A stretch of 64,000 bases of DNA from Clostridia bacterium (GCA_017410325.1 JAFQRA010000004.1:1-64000), one strand, 5' to 3'; shown: positions 8,049 through 16,377, counted from the stretch's first letter. Numbers and translations: made by a program. The notes: generated from the sequence alone by a model not told the origin.

Positions 8049-8719
8049 AAATTATTGCACATATAAAAACGGATTTCCCCACGAAGTTCGGTCTGCCGAG
8101 ACAGAGCGGCCTCGTTGAAGAAATCAAGGGTAAAATAGTTTTTGAAGAGGAATACCGTGTGCCCGAAGCATTCAGAGGGCTGGAGGGTTTTTCGCACATC
8201 TGGCTGCTGTGGCAGTTTTCCGAAGCTGTGAGGGATAACTGGTCGCCGACCGTGCGTCCGCCGCTGCTTGGCGGTAACACCCGTATGGGCGTTTTTGCAA
8301 CCCGTTCTCCTTTCCGTCCGAATCCTATAGGTCTTTCCTGCGTTAAGCTTGAAAAGATAGATTTCAACTGTTCCGACGGTCCGGTTTTATTTGTAAGCGG
8401 ATGCGATTTGATGGACGGCACGCCGATTTACGATATCAAACCTTATCTGCCTTATGCCGACAGTATACCCGATGCTGCCGGCGGCTTTACACAGACCCTT
8501 GCCGACAGGACGCTTGAGGTTGAATTTGATTCTTTGTTACTTGACAGAATTCCCGCGGATAAGCGTGAAACGCTGATACAGGTATTAAGCGGTGACCCCA
8601 GACCGTCTTATCAGAACGACCCCGAAAGAGTTTACGGCTTCGTTTTCGCCGGTTTTGAAGTAAAATTTACCGTTTCCGACAGGAAACTGACCGTAACCGA
8701 GGTTATACCCGAAAAATGA
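8045..8719 (+). CDS. trmO: TrmO-type tRNA-t6A37 methyltransferase
   Basis: A 224-residue YaeB/TsaA-family protein. The family uses SAM to methylate the N6-threonylcarbamoyladenosine at position 37 of some tRNAs. Residues 1-130 form the beta-barrel, with FSHIWLLW and the strongly conserved RSPFRPNPIGLS. The C-terminal part ends in a compact domain with DPRPSYQ and YGFVFAGFEVKF, both typical. It shares ATGA with the preceding GDPD gene and is followed by a strong terminator, so the two form a two-gene unit. I see nothing tying their functions together. Confidence 0.9.
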   Translation: MKIIAHIKTDFPTKFGLPRQSGLVEEIKGKIVFEEEYRVPEAFRGLEGFSHIWLLWQFSEAVRDNWSPTVRPPLLGGNTRMGVFATRSPFRPNPIGLSCVKLEKIDFNCSDGPVLFVSGCDLMDGTPIYDIKPYLPYADSIPDAAGGFTQTLADRTLEVEFDSLLLDRIPADKRETLIQVLSGDPRPSYQNDPERVYGFVFAGFEVKFTVSDRKLTVTEVIPEK

Positions 8720-8732
8720 ATAATATTCCCTA

Positions 8733-8767
8733 AACACGGCTGTTTTTCAGCCGTGTTGCTTTTTTTG
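8733..8767 (+). terminator. Intrinsic terminator after trmO
   Basis: A perfect 10-bp stem AACACGGCTG/CAGCCGTGTT (8733-8742 and 8748-8757) with a TTTTT loop is followed by a run of T. Confidence 0.92.
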
Positions 8768-8780
8768 CGTGCTTATTTTT

Positions 8781-8800
8781 GCTGAGTTTGAGCCAAACTC
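8781..8800. promoter_or_regulatory. Inverted repeat upstream of spo0A
   Basis: TGAGTTT and AAACTCA form a 7-bp perfect inverted repeat around GAGCC, about 130 bp before spo0A. It has no T-tract and may be an operator. A TATTAT box lies near 8853-8858 without a clear -35. I could not recognise a sigma-H promoter or a TGTCGAA-type 0A box here. Confidence 0.35.
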
Positions 8801-8930
8801 AATGCCAAAAGCCCCGTTTTCACAAAGTGTGGTTTTAATCCTTCAAAGTTTGCTATTATACGTTACGAGATGAGCAATCCTCACAAAAACAACGGGCTTA
8901 TTTGCCCGAAAAGAAAGGAAAAACTGATTT

Positions 8931-9686
8931 ATGGATAAGAATTTAAAGGCTCTTGTGGCAGATAATTCGGAGGCCTTCGGCAAACCCTGCGCAAAATCCA
9001 TGCAGGCAAACGGCATCGATGCCCAATGCATCGAAAAGGACGGCAGAAAGCTTGTCGATGCCGTAATAAGACAAAACCCTGATATCGTGGTTATGGAGGT
9101 GTTTCTGCCTAATCTAGATGCAATCGGTGTTGTCAGAAGCCTTCGTGCGGCAGGGCTGGCGCATCAGCCCAAGTATATTGTGGTATCCGGCTTTGATAAT
9201 CCCACGCTTGAAAGCGAGGTTATGTCAGCAGGCACGGATTATTACTTTCTGCGTCCGTTTGATTTCGGTGAAATGGCAAAGCGTATCAGTAACTTAAGCA
9301 TAGGCACGGCAAAGACGGAAGAAAATATTGCCGCCAGTCTTGAAATGCAGGTAACGCAGACGCTTCACAGAATAGGTGTTCCGGCACATATCAAGGGCTA
9401 TCAGTATCTGCGTGAAGCAATACTTATGGCAATAAACGACGAGGAGAGCATAAACGCCGTTACAAAGCTTCTTTATCCGGGCGTTGCCAAAAAGTATGCC
9501 ACGACATCCTCAAGAGTTGAAAGAGCAATACGCCACGCTATTGAGGTAGCCTGGGACAGGGGAGATGTGGACGTACTCAATTCCTATTTCGGCTATACAA
9601 TACAGTCCTCACGCGGCAAGCCCACAAATTCCGAGTTTGTGGCAATGATTGCGGATAAATTCAGACTTCAGCTTAAGGCAGGCTGA
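8931..9686 (+). CDS. spo0A: Spo0A-family sporulation regulator with altered receiver
   Basis: A 251-residue response regulator. Residues about 140-251 are the Spo0A DNA-binding domain, with hallmark stretches [30 protein letters not shown] and [10 protein letters not shown]. This makes the assignment firm: the domain is found only in Spo0A, the master switch of endospore entry. The receiver (about 5-125) is unusual. The position of the phosphoacceptor Asp is Glu56, one of the two acidic-pocket residues is Asn12 (VADN for VADD), and the conserved Lys of KPFD is Arg108. The switch Thr is Ser86. The ATG follows AAAGGA. Its 3' end is 1 bp from a convergent LytTR regulator gene. Confidence 0.93.
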   Translation: MDKNLKALVADNSEAFGKPCAKSMQANGIDAQCIEKDGRKLVDAVIRQNPDIVVMEVFLPNLDAIGVVRSLRAAGLAHQPKYIVVSGFDNPTLESEVMSAGTDYYFLRPFDFGEMAKRISNLSIGTAKTEENIAASLEMQVTQTLHRIGVPAHIKGYQYLREAILMAINDEESINAVTKLLYPGVAKKYATTSSRVERAIRHAIEVAWDRGDVDVLNSYFGYTIQSSRGKPTNSEFVAMIADKFRLQLKAG

Positions 9687-9687
9687 T

Positions 9688-10383
9688 TTACTTAAGAAAG
9701 CTGAAATAAATATCCTTGATTTCTTTTAAATTTTTCTGTCTTATGAGTACGGTTTCGCCGTTGGTTGTTCTGAAGCTTTTGTCAGCGTGAACAATGTGAT
9801 TCATATTTATAAGATAGCTTTGATGACAGCGCAGAAATCGGTTGTCGCAAAGCTCATCCTCAATATCGCAAAGCCGTTTGTAAACCGTATGAGTATTACC
9901 CGACGTACAGTGAAGCAAGCATTTTGAATTACAGCTTTCAATAAAGATAATGCTGTTGTAATCAATGTTGATTATCTCGCCGCGGTGCCGCAAATGGTAA
10001 ACCTCAGCGTTGAAATTTTCAAGAAGCTCGTTCGTTATTTTCTCAATTTTTTCAAAGGTGATGGGCTTTAAAATATAACCGAAGGCCTTTACCTCATAGC
10101 TTTCAACGGCAAAGCCGGGAGTGGCAGTCATAAAAATTATCTTGCCGTTGTAACCGCTTGCACGCAGCCGCCGTGCAACGTCCATACCCAGCATTTTGTC
10201 CATAAAAATATCCAGAAAAACCGCGTCGAATATTTTACCGTCCTGTGCTTCGTACAACAGCTCAATGCCGTTGGAAAAGCAGGTTATGCCGCCGCCCGAA
10301 TTGCTCTTTCTTAAACACTGTCTGAGCATTTGTGCGGCGGTGTTTCTGTCTATCAAATCATCGTCACATACCGCTATTTCCAT
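9688..10383 (-). CDS. LytTR-family response regulator
   Basis: A 231-residue two-component regulator. Residues 1-120 are an intact receiver: acidic pocket CDDD (residues 6-9), phosphoacceptor Asp in AVFLDIFM (about residue 57), switch Thr in MTAT and the Lys of LKPI. Residues 130-230 are a LytTR DNA-binding domain (YNSIIFIESCNSKCLLH, RCHQSYLINM). AgrA/VirR/LytR relatives control peptide signalling, virulence or cell-wall genes. No histidine kinase is adjacent. It is tail to tail with spo0A, with a single base between stop codons and no terminator, so read-through would be antisense to spo0A. Confidence 0.9.
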   Translation of the reverse strand: MEIAVCDDDLIDRNTAAQMLRQCLRKSNSGGGITCFSNGIELLYEAQDGKIFDAVFLDIFMDKMLGMDVARRLRASGYNGKIIFMTATPGFAVESYEVKAFGYILKPITFEKIEKITNELLENFNAEVYHLRHRGEIINIDYNSIIFIESCNSKCLLHCTSGNTHTVYKRLCDIEDELCDNRFLRCHQSYLINMNHIVHADKSFRTTNGETVLIRQKNLKEIKDIYFSFLK

Positions 10384-10466
10384 AACTTCACCTCAAATAA
10401 GTAAAATAATCTCACAAAACTAATATAACAAGTAAACTGTTTGAAATCAAATAAAGTGACAATAAT

Positions 10467-10491
10467 TCACAAAATATTTACATTTCTGTGA
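10467..10491. promoter_or_regulatory. Candidate operator, overlapping inverted repeats
   Basis: TCACAAAA (10467-10474) and TTCTGTGA (10484-10491) form an inverted repeat with one mismatch. A second GTGA/TCAC pair (10456-10459 and 10467-10470) overlaps it. They sit between the divergent LytTR and flavin reductase genes, upstream of the latter's promoter. The binding protein is unknown. Confidence 0.35.
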
Positions 10492-10524
10492 TTTTACTCT
10501 ATGCTGTAATATTTAATTTTCTTC

Positions 10525-10553
10525 TTGATTTAAATAATACGATTTAGTATAAT
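10525..10553 (+). promoter_or_regulatory. Predicted promoter of the flavin reductase-rubredoxin gene
   Basis: TTGATT (10525-10530), a 17-bp spacer and TATAAT (10548-10553) lie 39 bp before the start codon. Confidence 0.75.
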
Positions 10554-10592
10554 AAATATGTAAATAATTATCTGTAACGGAGGAAATAGAAA

Positions 10593-11210
10593 ATGAGTAA
10601 TACTATAGACAATAATGCGTTATTCAAAATTTCGTACGGACTTTTTTGTCTGACTGCGGCGGATTCCGTTAAGAATAACGGCTGTATCGTTAATACAGTT
10701 ATTCAGGTTACGCAAAATCCTTTGAAAATTGCCGTTTGTGTGAATAAGGCTAATTATACGCACGACCTTATTATGAACAGCGGCGTATTTAATGTCAGCG
10801 TTCTTACGGAAAGCACACCTTTTTCAGTTTTTGAGCGCTTCGGTTTTTCTTCGGGCAGGTTTACCGATAAGTTTGACGGCTTCGATTCTTGGGCTGTTTC
10901 GGAAAATAACCTTCCTTATCTCACAAAATTTGCAAATGCTTTTTACAGCGCTGCTGTTACCGAAAAGGTTGACTGCGGCACGCACACAATGTTTATTGCT
11001 CATGTAACCGAGGCGAAAGTTTTAAATGATGAAAAGAGCGTAACTTATGAGTATTATTTTGCTCATATCAAGCCCAAGCCCGAAAAGCCCAAGACCAAGG
11101 GCTGGGTCTGCAAAATCTGCGGCTATGTGCACGAGGGTGCGGATTTGCCCGACGATTTTGTCTGTCCGTGGTGCAAGCATCCTGCTTCTGACTTTGAGCC
11201 GATTGAATAA
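10593..11210 (+). CDS. hrb: Flavin reductase-rubredoxin fusion (high-molecular-weight rubredoxin)
   Basis: A 205-residue cytosolic redox protein. Residues 1-150 match the FMN-binding flavin reductase-like fold (flavoredoxin type). Residues about 160-205 are a full rubredoxin with two iron knuckles, CKICGYVHEG and CPWCKHPASDFEP. This arrangement is that of Hrb of acetogens, which passes electrons from NAD(P)H to flavodiiron proteins for O2 or NO reduction. By family, the role here is oxidative or nitrosative stress defence in an anaerobe. GGAGG precedes the ATG. An FAD dehydrogenase gene follows after 23 bp, perhaps in the same transcript. Confidence 0.88.
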   Translation: MSNTIDNNALFKISYGLFCLTAADSVKNNGCIVNTVIQVTQNPLKIAVCVNKANYTHDLIMNSGVFNVSVLTESTPFSVFERFGFSSGRFTDKFDGFDSWAVSENNLPYLTKFANAFYSAAVTEKVDCGTHTMFIAHVTEAKVLNDEKSVTYEYYFAHIKPKPEKPKTKGWVCKICGYVHEGADLPDDFVCPWCKHPASDFEPIE

Positions 11211-11233
11211 ATTTTAAAAATGAGTGATTGTTA

Positions 11234-12601
11234 ATGAAATATGATGTAATTATAATCGGTGCCGGTCCCGGCGGTATATTCTCGGCTTATGAGCTGGCAA
11301 AGCTGGCACCGCAGATGAAGGTTGCCGTTTTTGAGGCAGGTCACGCCCTTGACAAACGCCGCTGTCCTATTGACGGCAAAAAAATAAAGACCTGCATAGG
11401 CTGTAAAAGCTGCTCTATTATGAGCGGCTTCGGCGGTGCAGGCGCTTTTTCGGACGGAAAATATAATATAACCAACGATTTCGGCGGCACTCTTTACGAG
11501 TACATCGGTAAGCGTGAAGCGCTGGAGCTTATGCACTACGTTGACGAAATTAATCTTGCCTACGGCGGCAAGGGCACAAAGCTCTATTCAACTGCTGGCT
11601 CTTCGTTCAAAAAGCAGTGTATTCAGCACGACCTTCATCTTTTGGAGGCATCGGTGCGCCACCTCGGTACGGATATAAACTACGTCGTGCTTGAAAACCT
11701 CTATAACTATCTCAAGGATAAGGTCGATTTTTATTTCAATACACCTGTTGATACAATCAACGTTACCGACGGCGGATATGAGATTGTCTGTAAAGAGGGG
11801 ACATACCTTTGCGATAAGTGTATCATTTCAGTCGGAAGAATAGGCAGTAAATGGATGGAAAAGGTCTGCGGTGAGCTTGATATTCCCACTCACAGCAACC
11901 GTGTTGACATTGGTGTGCGTGTGGAATTGCCTGCCGAGGTTTTCTCTCATATTACGGACGAGCTTTATGAAAGTAAAATCGTTTACCGTACCGAAAAATA
12001 CGGCGATAAGGTGCGTACCTTCTGTATGAATCCGAAAGGTGCCGTTGTTAACGAAAACACAAACGGTATCATCACCGTAAACGGCCACAGCTACGAGGAC
12101 CCTGCAAAGCAGACGGAAAACACAAACTTTGCCCTGCTTGTGGCAAAGCATTTTTCCGAGCCCTTCAAGGACTCCAACGGCTACGGCGAAAGCATTGCAA
12201 GGCTAAGCAATATGCTCGGCGGCGGTGTTATCGTACAGCGCTTCGGCGACCTTATACGCGGTAAGCGTTCAACGCAGGACCGTATTGACGAGGCGTTTAT
12301 CACTCCTACTCTCAACGCTACCGCCGGTGATTTGAGCCTTGTGCTTCCCAAGCGTATTCTTGACGGCATAATCGAAATGATTTATGCGCTCGATAAGGTT
12401 GCGCCGGGTACGGCAAATGACGATACTCTGCTTTACGGCGTTGAGGTCAAGTTCTACAATATGGAGGTTGAGGTCAACGAAAAGCTGCAAAGCAAGTACG
12501 ACGGGCTTTATATCATCGGCGACGGCAGCGGCATAACCCATTCTCTTTCCCACGCTTCCGCCAGCGGTGTGTATGTTGCAAGAAACATTGCGGAAGCTTA
12601 A
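11234..12601 (+). CDS. FAD-dependent dehydrogenase (COG2509-like)
   Basis: A 455-residue flavoprotein. The N terminus has the dinucleotide-binding GAGPGGIFSAYEL. A Cys-rich segment RRCPIDGKK...CIGCKSC (about residues 43-58) is followed by GFGGAGAFSDGKYN, a pattern I associate with uncharacterised FAD-dependent dehydrogenases. The C terminus carries the second FAD-contact motif (GLYIIGDGSGITHSL). There is no signal peptide. I take the ATG at 11234; a TTG two codons earlier is possible, and neither has a strong ribosome binding site. It follows the rubredoxin fusion by 23 bp. Substrate unknown. Confidence 0.8.
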   Translation: MKYDVIIIGAGPGGIFSAYELAKLAPQMKVAVFEAGHALDKRRCPIDGKKIKTCIGCKSCSIMSGFGGAGAFSDGKYNITNDFGGTLYEYIGKREALELMHYVDEINLAYGGKGTKLYSTAGSSFKKQCIQHDLHLLEASVRHLGTDINYVVLENLYNYLKDKVDFYFNTPVDTINVTDGGYEIVCKEGTYLCDKCIISVGRIGSKWMEKVCGELDIPTHSNRVDIGVRVELPAEVFSHITDELYESKIVYRTEKYGDKVRTFCMNPKGAVVNENTNGIITVNGHSYEDPAKQTENTNFALLVAKHFSEPFKDSNGYGESIARLSNMLGGGVIVQRFGDLIRGKRSTQDRIDEAFITPTLNATAGDLSLVLPKRILDGIIEMIYALDKVAPGTANDDTLLYGVEVKFYNMEVEVNEKLQSKYDGLYIIGDGSGITHSLSHASASGVYVARNIAEA

Positions 12602-12627
12602 ATAAAGCTGAATACAGTAAATATACG

Positions 12628-12672
12628 ATAAGGAGACAGCTTGCAATACGCACGCTGTTTCCTTATTTTTTA
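12628..12672 (+). terminator. Intrinsic terminator
   Basis: A 13-bp stem (12628-12640 and 12654-12666, one G-T pair) is followed by TTTTTT, ending the preceding two-gene unit. Confidence 0.9.
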
Positions 12673-12677
12673 GATAT

Positions 12678-12704
12678 TTTCTTAATAAATATTATATTAA
12701 GAAA
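12678..12704. promoter_or_regulatory. AT-rich inverted repeat upstream of the URO-D-like gene
   Basis: TTTCTTAAT (12678-12686) and ATTAAGAAA (12696-12704) form a perfect 9-bp inverted repeat, ten bases before the predicted -35 box. This is a plausible regulator site, though AT-rich chance pairing is possible. Confidence 0.35.
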
Positions 12705-12713
12705 CTGATGTTC

Positions 12714-12741
12714 TTGACTAATTTATCAAACGTGATAATAT
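12714..12741 (+). promoter_or_regulatory. Predicted promoter of the URO-D-like gene
   Basis: TTGACT (12714-12719), a 16-bp spacer and TAATAT (12736-12741) lie 48 bp before the chosen start codon. Confidence 0.6.
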
Positions 12742-12789
12742 AAAAATGATATTTTAATTATTAGTATTGATTTTTACGGGATGATTTTT

Positions 12790-13758
12790 ATGAACAGTAC
12801 GCAAAGAGTAACAAACACTATTCTCGGTGAAAAAGCTGACCGTCAGCCTGTATACGGTTGGGTAAAGGAAAACCTTGCTGGTGAAATAGCAGGGGCATAC
12901 GGCAGTGTTTCTTCTTTCGAGGATAAATATGAGTTTGATGCGGCTCATATTTTCGGTGGCCCGTGGTCGTTCGATTCCAACACGTTTGACAGAATAAGAA
13001 GCGAACACGATGAATTGACGCCTGATGTGTTGCTTCATTATGATATTTTTACATCACCCGACAATGACGCCGACTATGAAAACGCAAAGAAAGAAATTGC
13101 TCACCACAAAGAACGTGAACGTTTTTGTTACGTACAGACTCCGGGTCTTTTTGAGCATTTTAACAGTGTTTTCGGAATAGAGAATCACCTTATGTATACC
13201 GCACTTTATCCTGATGAGCTGTGTGAGCTTTACAGAAGGCAGACGGAGTGGACCGTCCGTTTTGCCGATAAATGCATTTCTCTCGGTGCGGATATGATAC
13301 ACATTTCCGATGACTGGGGTTCACAGAAGGATATGCTTTTCAGCCCCGATACGTGGCGGGAAATCATTTATCCGAATATGAAGCAGATAGTTGACAGCGT
13401 GCATTCAAAAGGAGCTTTTGCAAGCTTACATTCTGATGGCTGTATTGCAAAGGTGCTTGACGGTGTGCGTGATTTGGGCTTTGACGTTGTTCATCCTTGG
13501 CAGGAAAACGCAGGTATGCCGCTTGAAATGTATCTTGAAAATTACAGTAATGATTTTGCAATAATGGGCGGTGTCTGTGTCCAATCGGCAATAGGTGTTT
13601 TGCCAAGGAATGAGCTGGAAAAGGAAATACGAAGAGTTTTCTCGCTTCTGAGGGGAAAACGCTGGATTTGCTGTACTTCACACTTCGTGCAGAAGCATTG
13701 CTCGGTTGAAGACCTCGGTTTTGCTTATGATTTGATTTATAAATTGGCAAGAGAATAG
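12790..13758 (+). CDS. Uroporphyrinogen decarboxylase-like protein
   Basis: A 322-residue protein of the URO-D superfamily, which holds HemE and the corrinoid methyltransferases MtaA/MtbA/CmuA. The barrel features DMIHISDDWGSQKDMLFSP, then HSDGCIAKVL and GFDVVHPWQENAGM are typical of the methyltransferase-like branch. The HSDG site has Asp where zinc-binding methyltransferases usually have Cys (HxCG), so zinc and thiol activation are doubtful. HemE signatures near the N terminus are missing. The ATG at 12790 has GGG nine bases upstream; an ATG three codons earlier overlaps that site. It is a single gene with its own promoter and terminator. Substrate unknown. Confidence 0.75.
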   Translation: MNSTQRVTNTILGEKADRQPVYGWVKENLAGEIAGAYGSVSSFEDKYEFDAAHIFGGPWSFDSNTFDRIRSEHDELTPDVLLHYDIFTSPDNDADYENAKKEIAHHKERERFCYVQTPGLFEHFNSVFGIENHLMYTALYPDELCELYRRQTEWTVRFADKCISLGADMIHISDDWGSQKDMLFSPDTWREIIYPNMKQIVDSVHSKGAFASLHSDGCIAKVLDGVRDLGFDVVHPWQENAGMPLEMYLENYSNDFAIMGGVCVQSAIGVLPRNELEKEIRRVFSLLRGKRWICCTSHFVQKHCSVEDLGFAYDLIYKLARE

Positions 13759-13763
13759 AACAG

Positions 13764-13800
13764 TGCCTTTGCTCTTCGGAAGAATTGCAAAGGTATTTTT
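13764..13800 (+). terminator. Intrinsic terminator
   Basis: A 9-bp stem (13764-13772 and 13787-13795) is followed by TTTTT. It ends the URO-D-like gene before the convergent SGNH hydrolase gene. Confidence 0.85.
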
Positions 13801-14524
13801 ATTTTAAGCAGTTCACAGTATCGATAATAAGCTTAATAAGTTTTTCATCAAGCTCATCGAACTTTTCGCAGATAATTTCTTTTTCGGTTAACGTGTGCAG
13901 CCAGCTTGCGGCAGCGGCAAAACGGCCGTAATCGTTTGAAAGGTGATAGCCGTCGCGGCAAAGCGAAAGACCGCCGTTATTATAGTCGAATTCTTTTGCT
14001 GTGCGAAGCTGCTGAATTACATCACCCGTGGGAATGATTTTCGCGCCTATATCATTTGCCGCCTTGCGGGCAGTTTCTTTTATGCAATTATACATTTTAA
14101 TCTGGTCTTTGTCATAGTTCAAAAAGCCTGAGTGCACCGTGTCCGTTTCGTACGCCCAGGTTTGATGATAATATAATTTTGCCTGCGGCTGAGCCTGCCT
14201 TACATATTTGGCAAGGTCAGTCAGGTACGGTGCGGTGCTTTCGTAAATACCGCTCAGGTTGCTTGACTGCTGGAATGTAATAACATCCCATTTATCCGAT
14301 TGCAGCGCATATGCAATACTGACGACCTCTGTTGCGTCGTTACCGTTAATTTCCATATCATAGCAAACGTTGTTTTCTGAGGCGTTTTTCCAATGCGTTT
14401 CAAGGTTGCATCCGCCGATAAAAAGGTTAACGGTTGTTATCTCAATTCCGTTAAGATTTGCCAGTCTGCAGAGAAACTTGTGTGAATCCGTTGAAAAGCT
14501 GTTGCCTATGGAAAGTATTTTCAT
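13799..14524 (-). CDS. DUF4886-like SGNH hydrolase
   Basis: A 241-residue protein with the SGNH-hydrolase blocks: block I GNSFSTDSH (nucleophile Ser near residue 9), an oxyanion Gly in IGGCNLETHW, block III-like QQSSNLSG and the catalytic Asp-X-X-His as DGYHLS near residue 212. The pattern matches DUF4886. No signal peptide is present. By family it is an esterase or deacetylase acting on carbohydrate esters. It overlaps the PQ-loop gene by 4 bp (ATGA), so the two are translated together. Confidence 0.8.
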   Translation of the reverse strand: MKILSIGNSFSTDSHKFLCRLANLNGIEITTVNLFIGGCNLETHWKNASENNVCYDMEINGNDATEVVSIAYALQSDKWDVITFQQSSNLSGIYESTAPYLTDLAKYVRQAQPQAKLYYHQTWAYETDTVHSGFLNYDKDQIKMYNCIKETARKAANDIGAKIIPTGDVIQQLRTAKEFDYNNGGLSLCRDGYHLSNDYGRFAAAASWLHTLTEKEIICEKFDELDEKLIKLIIDTVNCLK

Positions 14525-14817
14525 TTTTCGTTTCTCCTGTCGATACTTTTGTTTCTGAAATAAAGAATCAGGTCAGCCGTAACCATTATTAAATTCAAAA
14601 AGTAAAAGAATAAAACATACCATTTTGTTGAAATATCAGCCATGTATGCTTCGTTCATAAACTTTGAGGCTATGCCTGCTATGTATCCGAGTATTATAAG
14701 GCACAGAAACCAAAGGCTTTTTCCTTTTGATGTACGAGCTTTGTAAGATTTGATAACGTTGAATGGCCACGAAGCACCGAAACAGATTATCATTAATACT
14801 TCAAGTATTTCTGCCAT
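14521..14817 (-). CDS. Small PQ-loop (SemiSWEET-like) membrane protein
   Basis: A 98-residue protein with three hydrophobic segments. Its first repeat, CFGASWPFNVIKSYKARTS, has the PQ-loop layout of SWEET/SemiSWEET transporters. SemiSWEETs are three-helix proteins of about 85-100 residues that dimerise to carry sugars, which fits. The start at 14817 is preceded by CAGGAGA; an in-frame ATG 13 codons upstream is not. Cotranslation with the SGNH hydrolase hints at uptake or release of a small sugar-like compound. This is inference. Confidence 0.7.
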   Translation of the reverse strand: MAEILEVLMIICFGASWPFNVIKSYKARTSKGKSLWFLCLIILGYIAGIASKFMNEAYMADISTKWYVLFFYFLNLIMVTADLILYFRNKSIDRRNEK

Positions 14818-14901
14818 AAACAATCTCCTGATGTTTTTTATTATAAAATAGGACAAATTCAGTCAGTAATCAAGTCTTTTACGGCAAAATTTAAAAAAAT
14901 A

Positions 14902-14930
14902 TTGCTTTTTAAAAAAAAATATTATATCAT
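14902..14930 (+). promoter_or_regulatory. Possible promoter of the DUF819 operon
   Basis: TTGCTT (14902-14907), a 17-bp spacer and TATCAT (14925-14930) lie in a very A/T-rich gap (14818-14967) between divergent genes. The -10 is weak. Confidence 0.45.
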
Positions 14931-14967
14931 TTAAACAATTGTATATGATTTTGATAAGGAGGAAATT

Positions 14968-16362
14968 ATGTTAAACATTATTATCGTACTTCTTTTTATG
15001 GCTGTACCGGCGCTGATGATTTTTCTGTGCGTGAAAATTAAGGCGCTGAACAAACTCGGTATAGTTCTGCTTTGCTACATAGTCGGTATGGTTATCGGTA
15101 ACCTCGGCTTGCTGCCGCACTCGTTTAACACACCGTCGGTTACAAACGTCAGCGTTTCAATTGCCGAACAAGCTGATGAGGCTGTTGATGTTGATATTCT
15201 CGGCGCTGACGGCGAGGTTGTCGAAACACTTACCCTCAATGCGGAAAACGGCTGGACACAGACCGTAAAGCTGCCCTATGAGGATGAAAACGAAAACGCA
15301 ATTAATTATACCGTTTCCGATGAGAACGCTGTGCTTACCGCTTCCGCCGGTGACAGCACGTTGAGCTTACTGCAGAGTATAACTATCTGTCTTGCTTTAC
15401 CGCTTGTGCTGTTTTCGCTTGATATCCGCAAGTTCTTTAAGGTTGCCAAAAAAGGTATGCTTTGTATGCTGCTTGCCGGTGTATCGGTTGTTCTGGTAAC
15501 GTTTGTGCTTCATCTTATTTTCCGTTCTTCTTTAGAGCATTCGGCACAATATGCTGCCGGTGCAGTGGCGGTTTACACAGGCGGTACCGTTAACTTCGGT
15601 TCAATCCGCAATGCAATAGGTATTTCAAACAATGACTATATCGTATTTAATACTTACGATTCGGTTGTTTCTGTTATTTATATTTTCTTCCTTTCCACAA
15701 TAGGCAGAAAGTTCTTCCTCAAAGCGTTCAAAATGAAACCTTTTGAGCAGGACGACTCCGCTTCAGCTGCTATCGACAGTACAACGATTGACGAATCGGT
15801 GTTTACTTATAAGGAAATACTTTATAAGAAAAATATTCCGGGTCTTCTCGCGGCGCTCGGCCTTTCAGCCGTTATTTTCGGTATTTCTTACGCTCTTAAT
15901 TTACTCGTTTCGTCCTTTAATCCAAGCCTCGGTATGACGGTTATGATGCTGTCAATTACAACTTTCGGTATTGCCTTCTCATTCATAAAGAAAGTACGAG
16001 AAATCCGCAAAACATTCCAGCTTGGTATGTACATAATATACGCCTTCTGCTTCTCTGTAGCGGCAAGTGCGGATTTCAAGGCTTTGCTCAATTTCAGTCT
16101 GCCGATATTCTGCTATGTCTGCGTAACTATCGTTGTCGGCCTGATGGTACACGCTTTATTGAGCAAACTGTTTAAAATCGATGTTGATACAATGATTATC
16201 ACATCTGTTTCCGCTGTTTGTTCACCGCCCTTTGTTCCTGCTGTTGTGGCTTCGCTCAACAACAATGCAATCCTCGTTTCGGGTCTTGCTACGGGTGTTG
16301 TCGGTTACGCGGTAGGTAACTATCTCGGCAATGCAGTTTATTTATTGTACAGTATGATATAA
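14968..16362 (+). CDS. DUF819-family membrane protein with inserted beta domain
   Basis: A 464-residue multipass protein. Conserved DUF819 (YjcL-like) stretches are AVYTGGTVNFGSI and VSAVCSPPFVPAVVASLNN. About 10-11 hydrophobic helices are visible. Between the second helix (about residues 28-46) and the third (about 130) lies a hydrophilic 80-residue insert (about 52-128) with beta-rich, Cna-B-like phrases (ILGADGEVVETLTL, NGWTQTVKLPY, NYTV). GGAGG precedes the ATG. It is 15 bp upstream of the sphingosine-phosphate-lyase-like gene, so transporter and enzyme are probably one operon. Family function is unproven; distant relatives are sodium-coupled carriers. Confidence 0.75.
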   Translation: MLNIIIVLLFMAVPALMIFLCVKIKALNKLGIVLLCYIVGMVIGNLGLLPHSFNTPSVTNVSVSIAEQADEAVDVDILGADGEVVETLTLNAENGWTQTVKLPYEDENENAINYTVSDENAVLTASAGDSTLSLLQSITICLALPLVLFSLDIRKFFKVAKKGMLCMLLAGVSVVLVTFVLHLIFRSSLEHSAQYAAGAVAVYTGGTVNFGSIRNAIGISNNDYIVFNTYDSVVSVIYIFFLSTIGRKFFLKAFKMKPFEQDDSASAAIDSTTIDESVFTYKEILYKKNIPGLLAALGLSAVIFGISYALNLLVSSFNPSLGMTVMMLSITTFGIAFSFIKKVREIRKTFQLGMYIIYAFCFSVAASADFKALLNFSLPIFCYVCVTIVVGLMVHALLSKLFKIDVDTMIITSVSAVCSPPFVPAVVASLNNNAILVSGLATGVVGYAVGNYLGNAVYLLYSMI

Positions 16363-16377
16363 AAGGAGAATTGATTT

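Noticed and set aside
8780-8930. Sigma-H promoter and 0A boxes for spo0A
   Set aside because: No convincing AGGA/GAAT pair or TGTCGAA site was found by eye.
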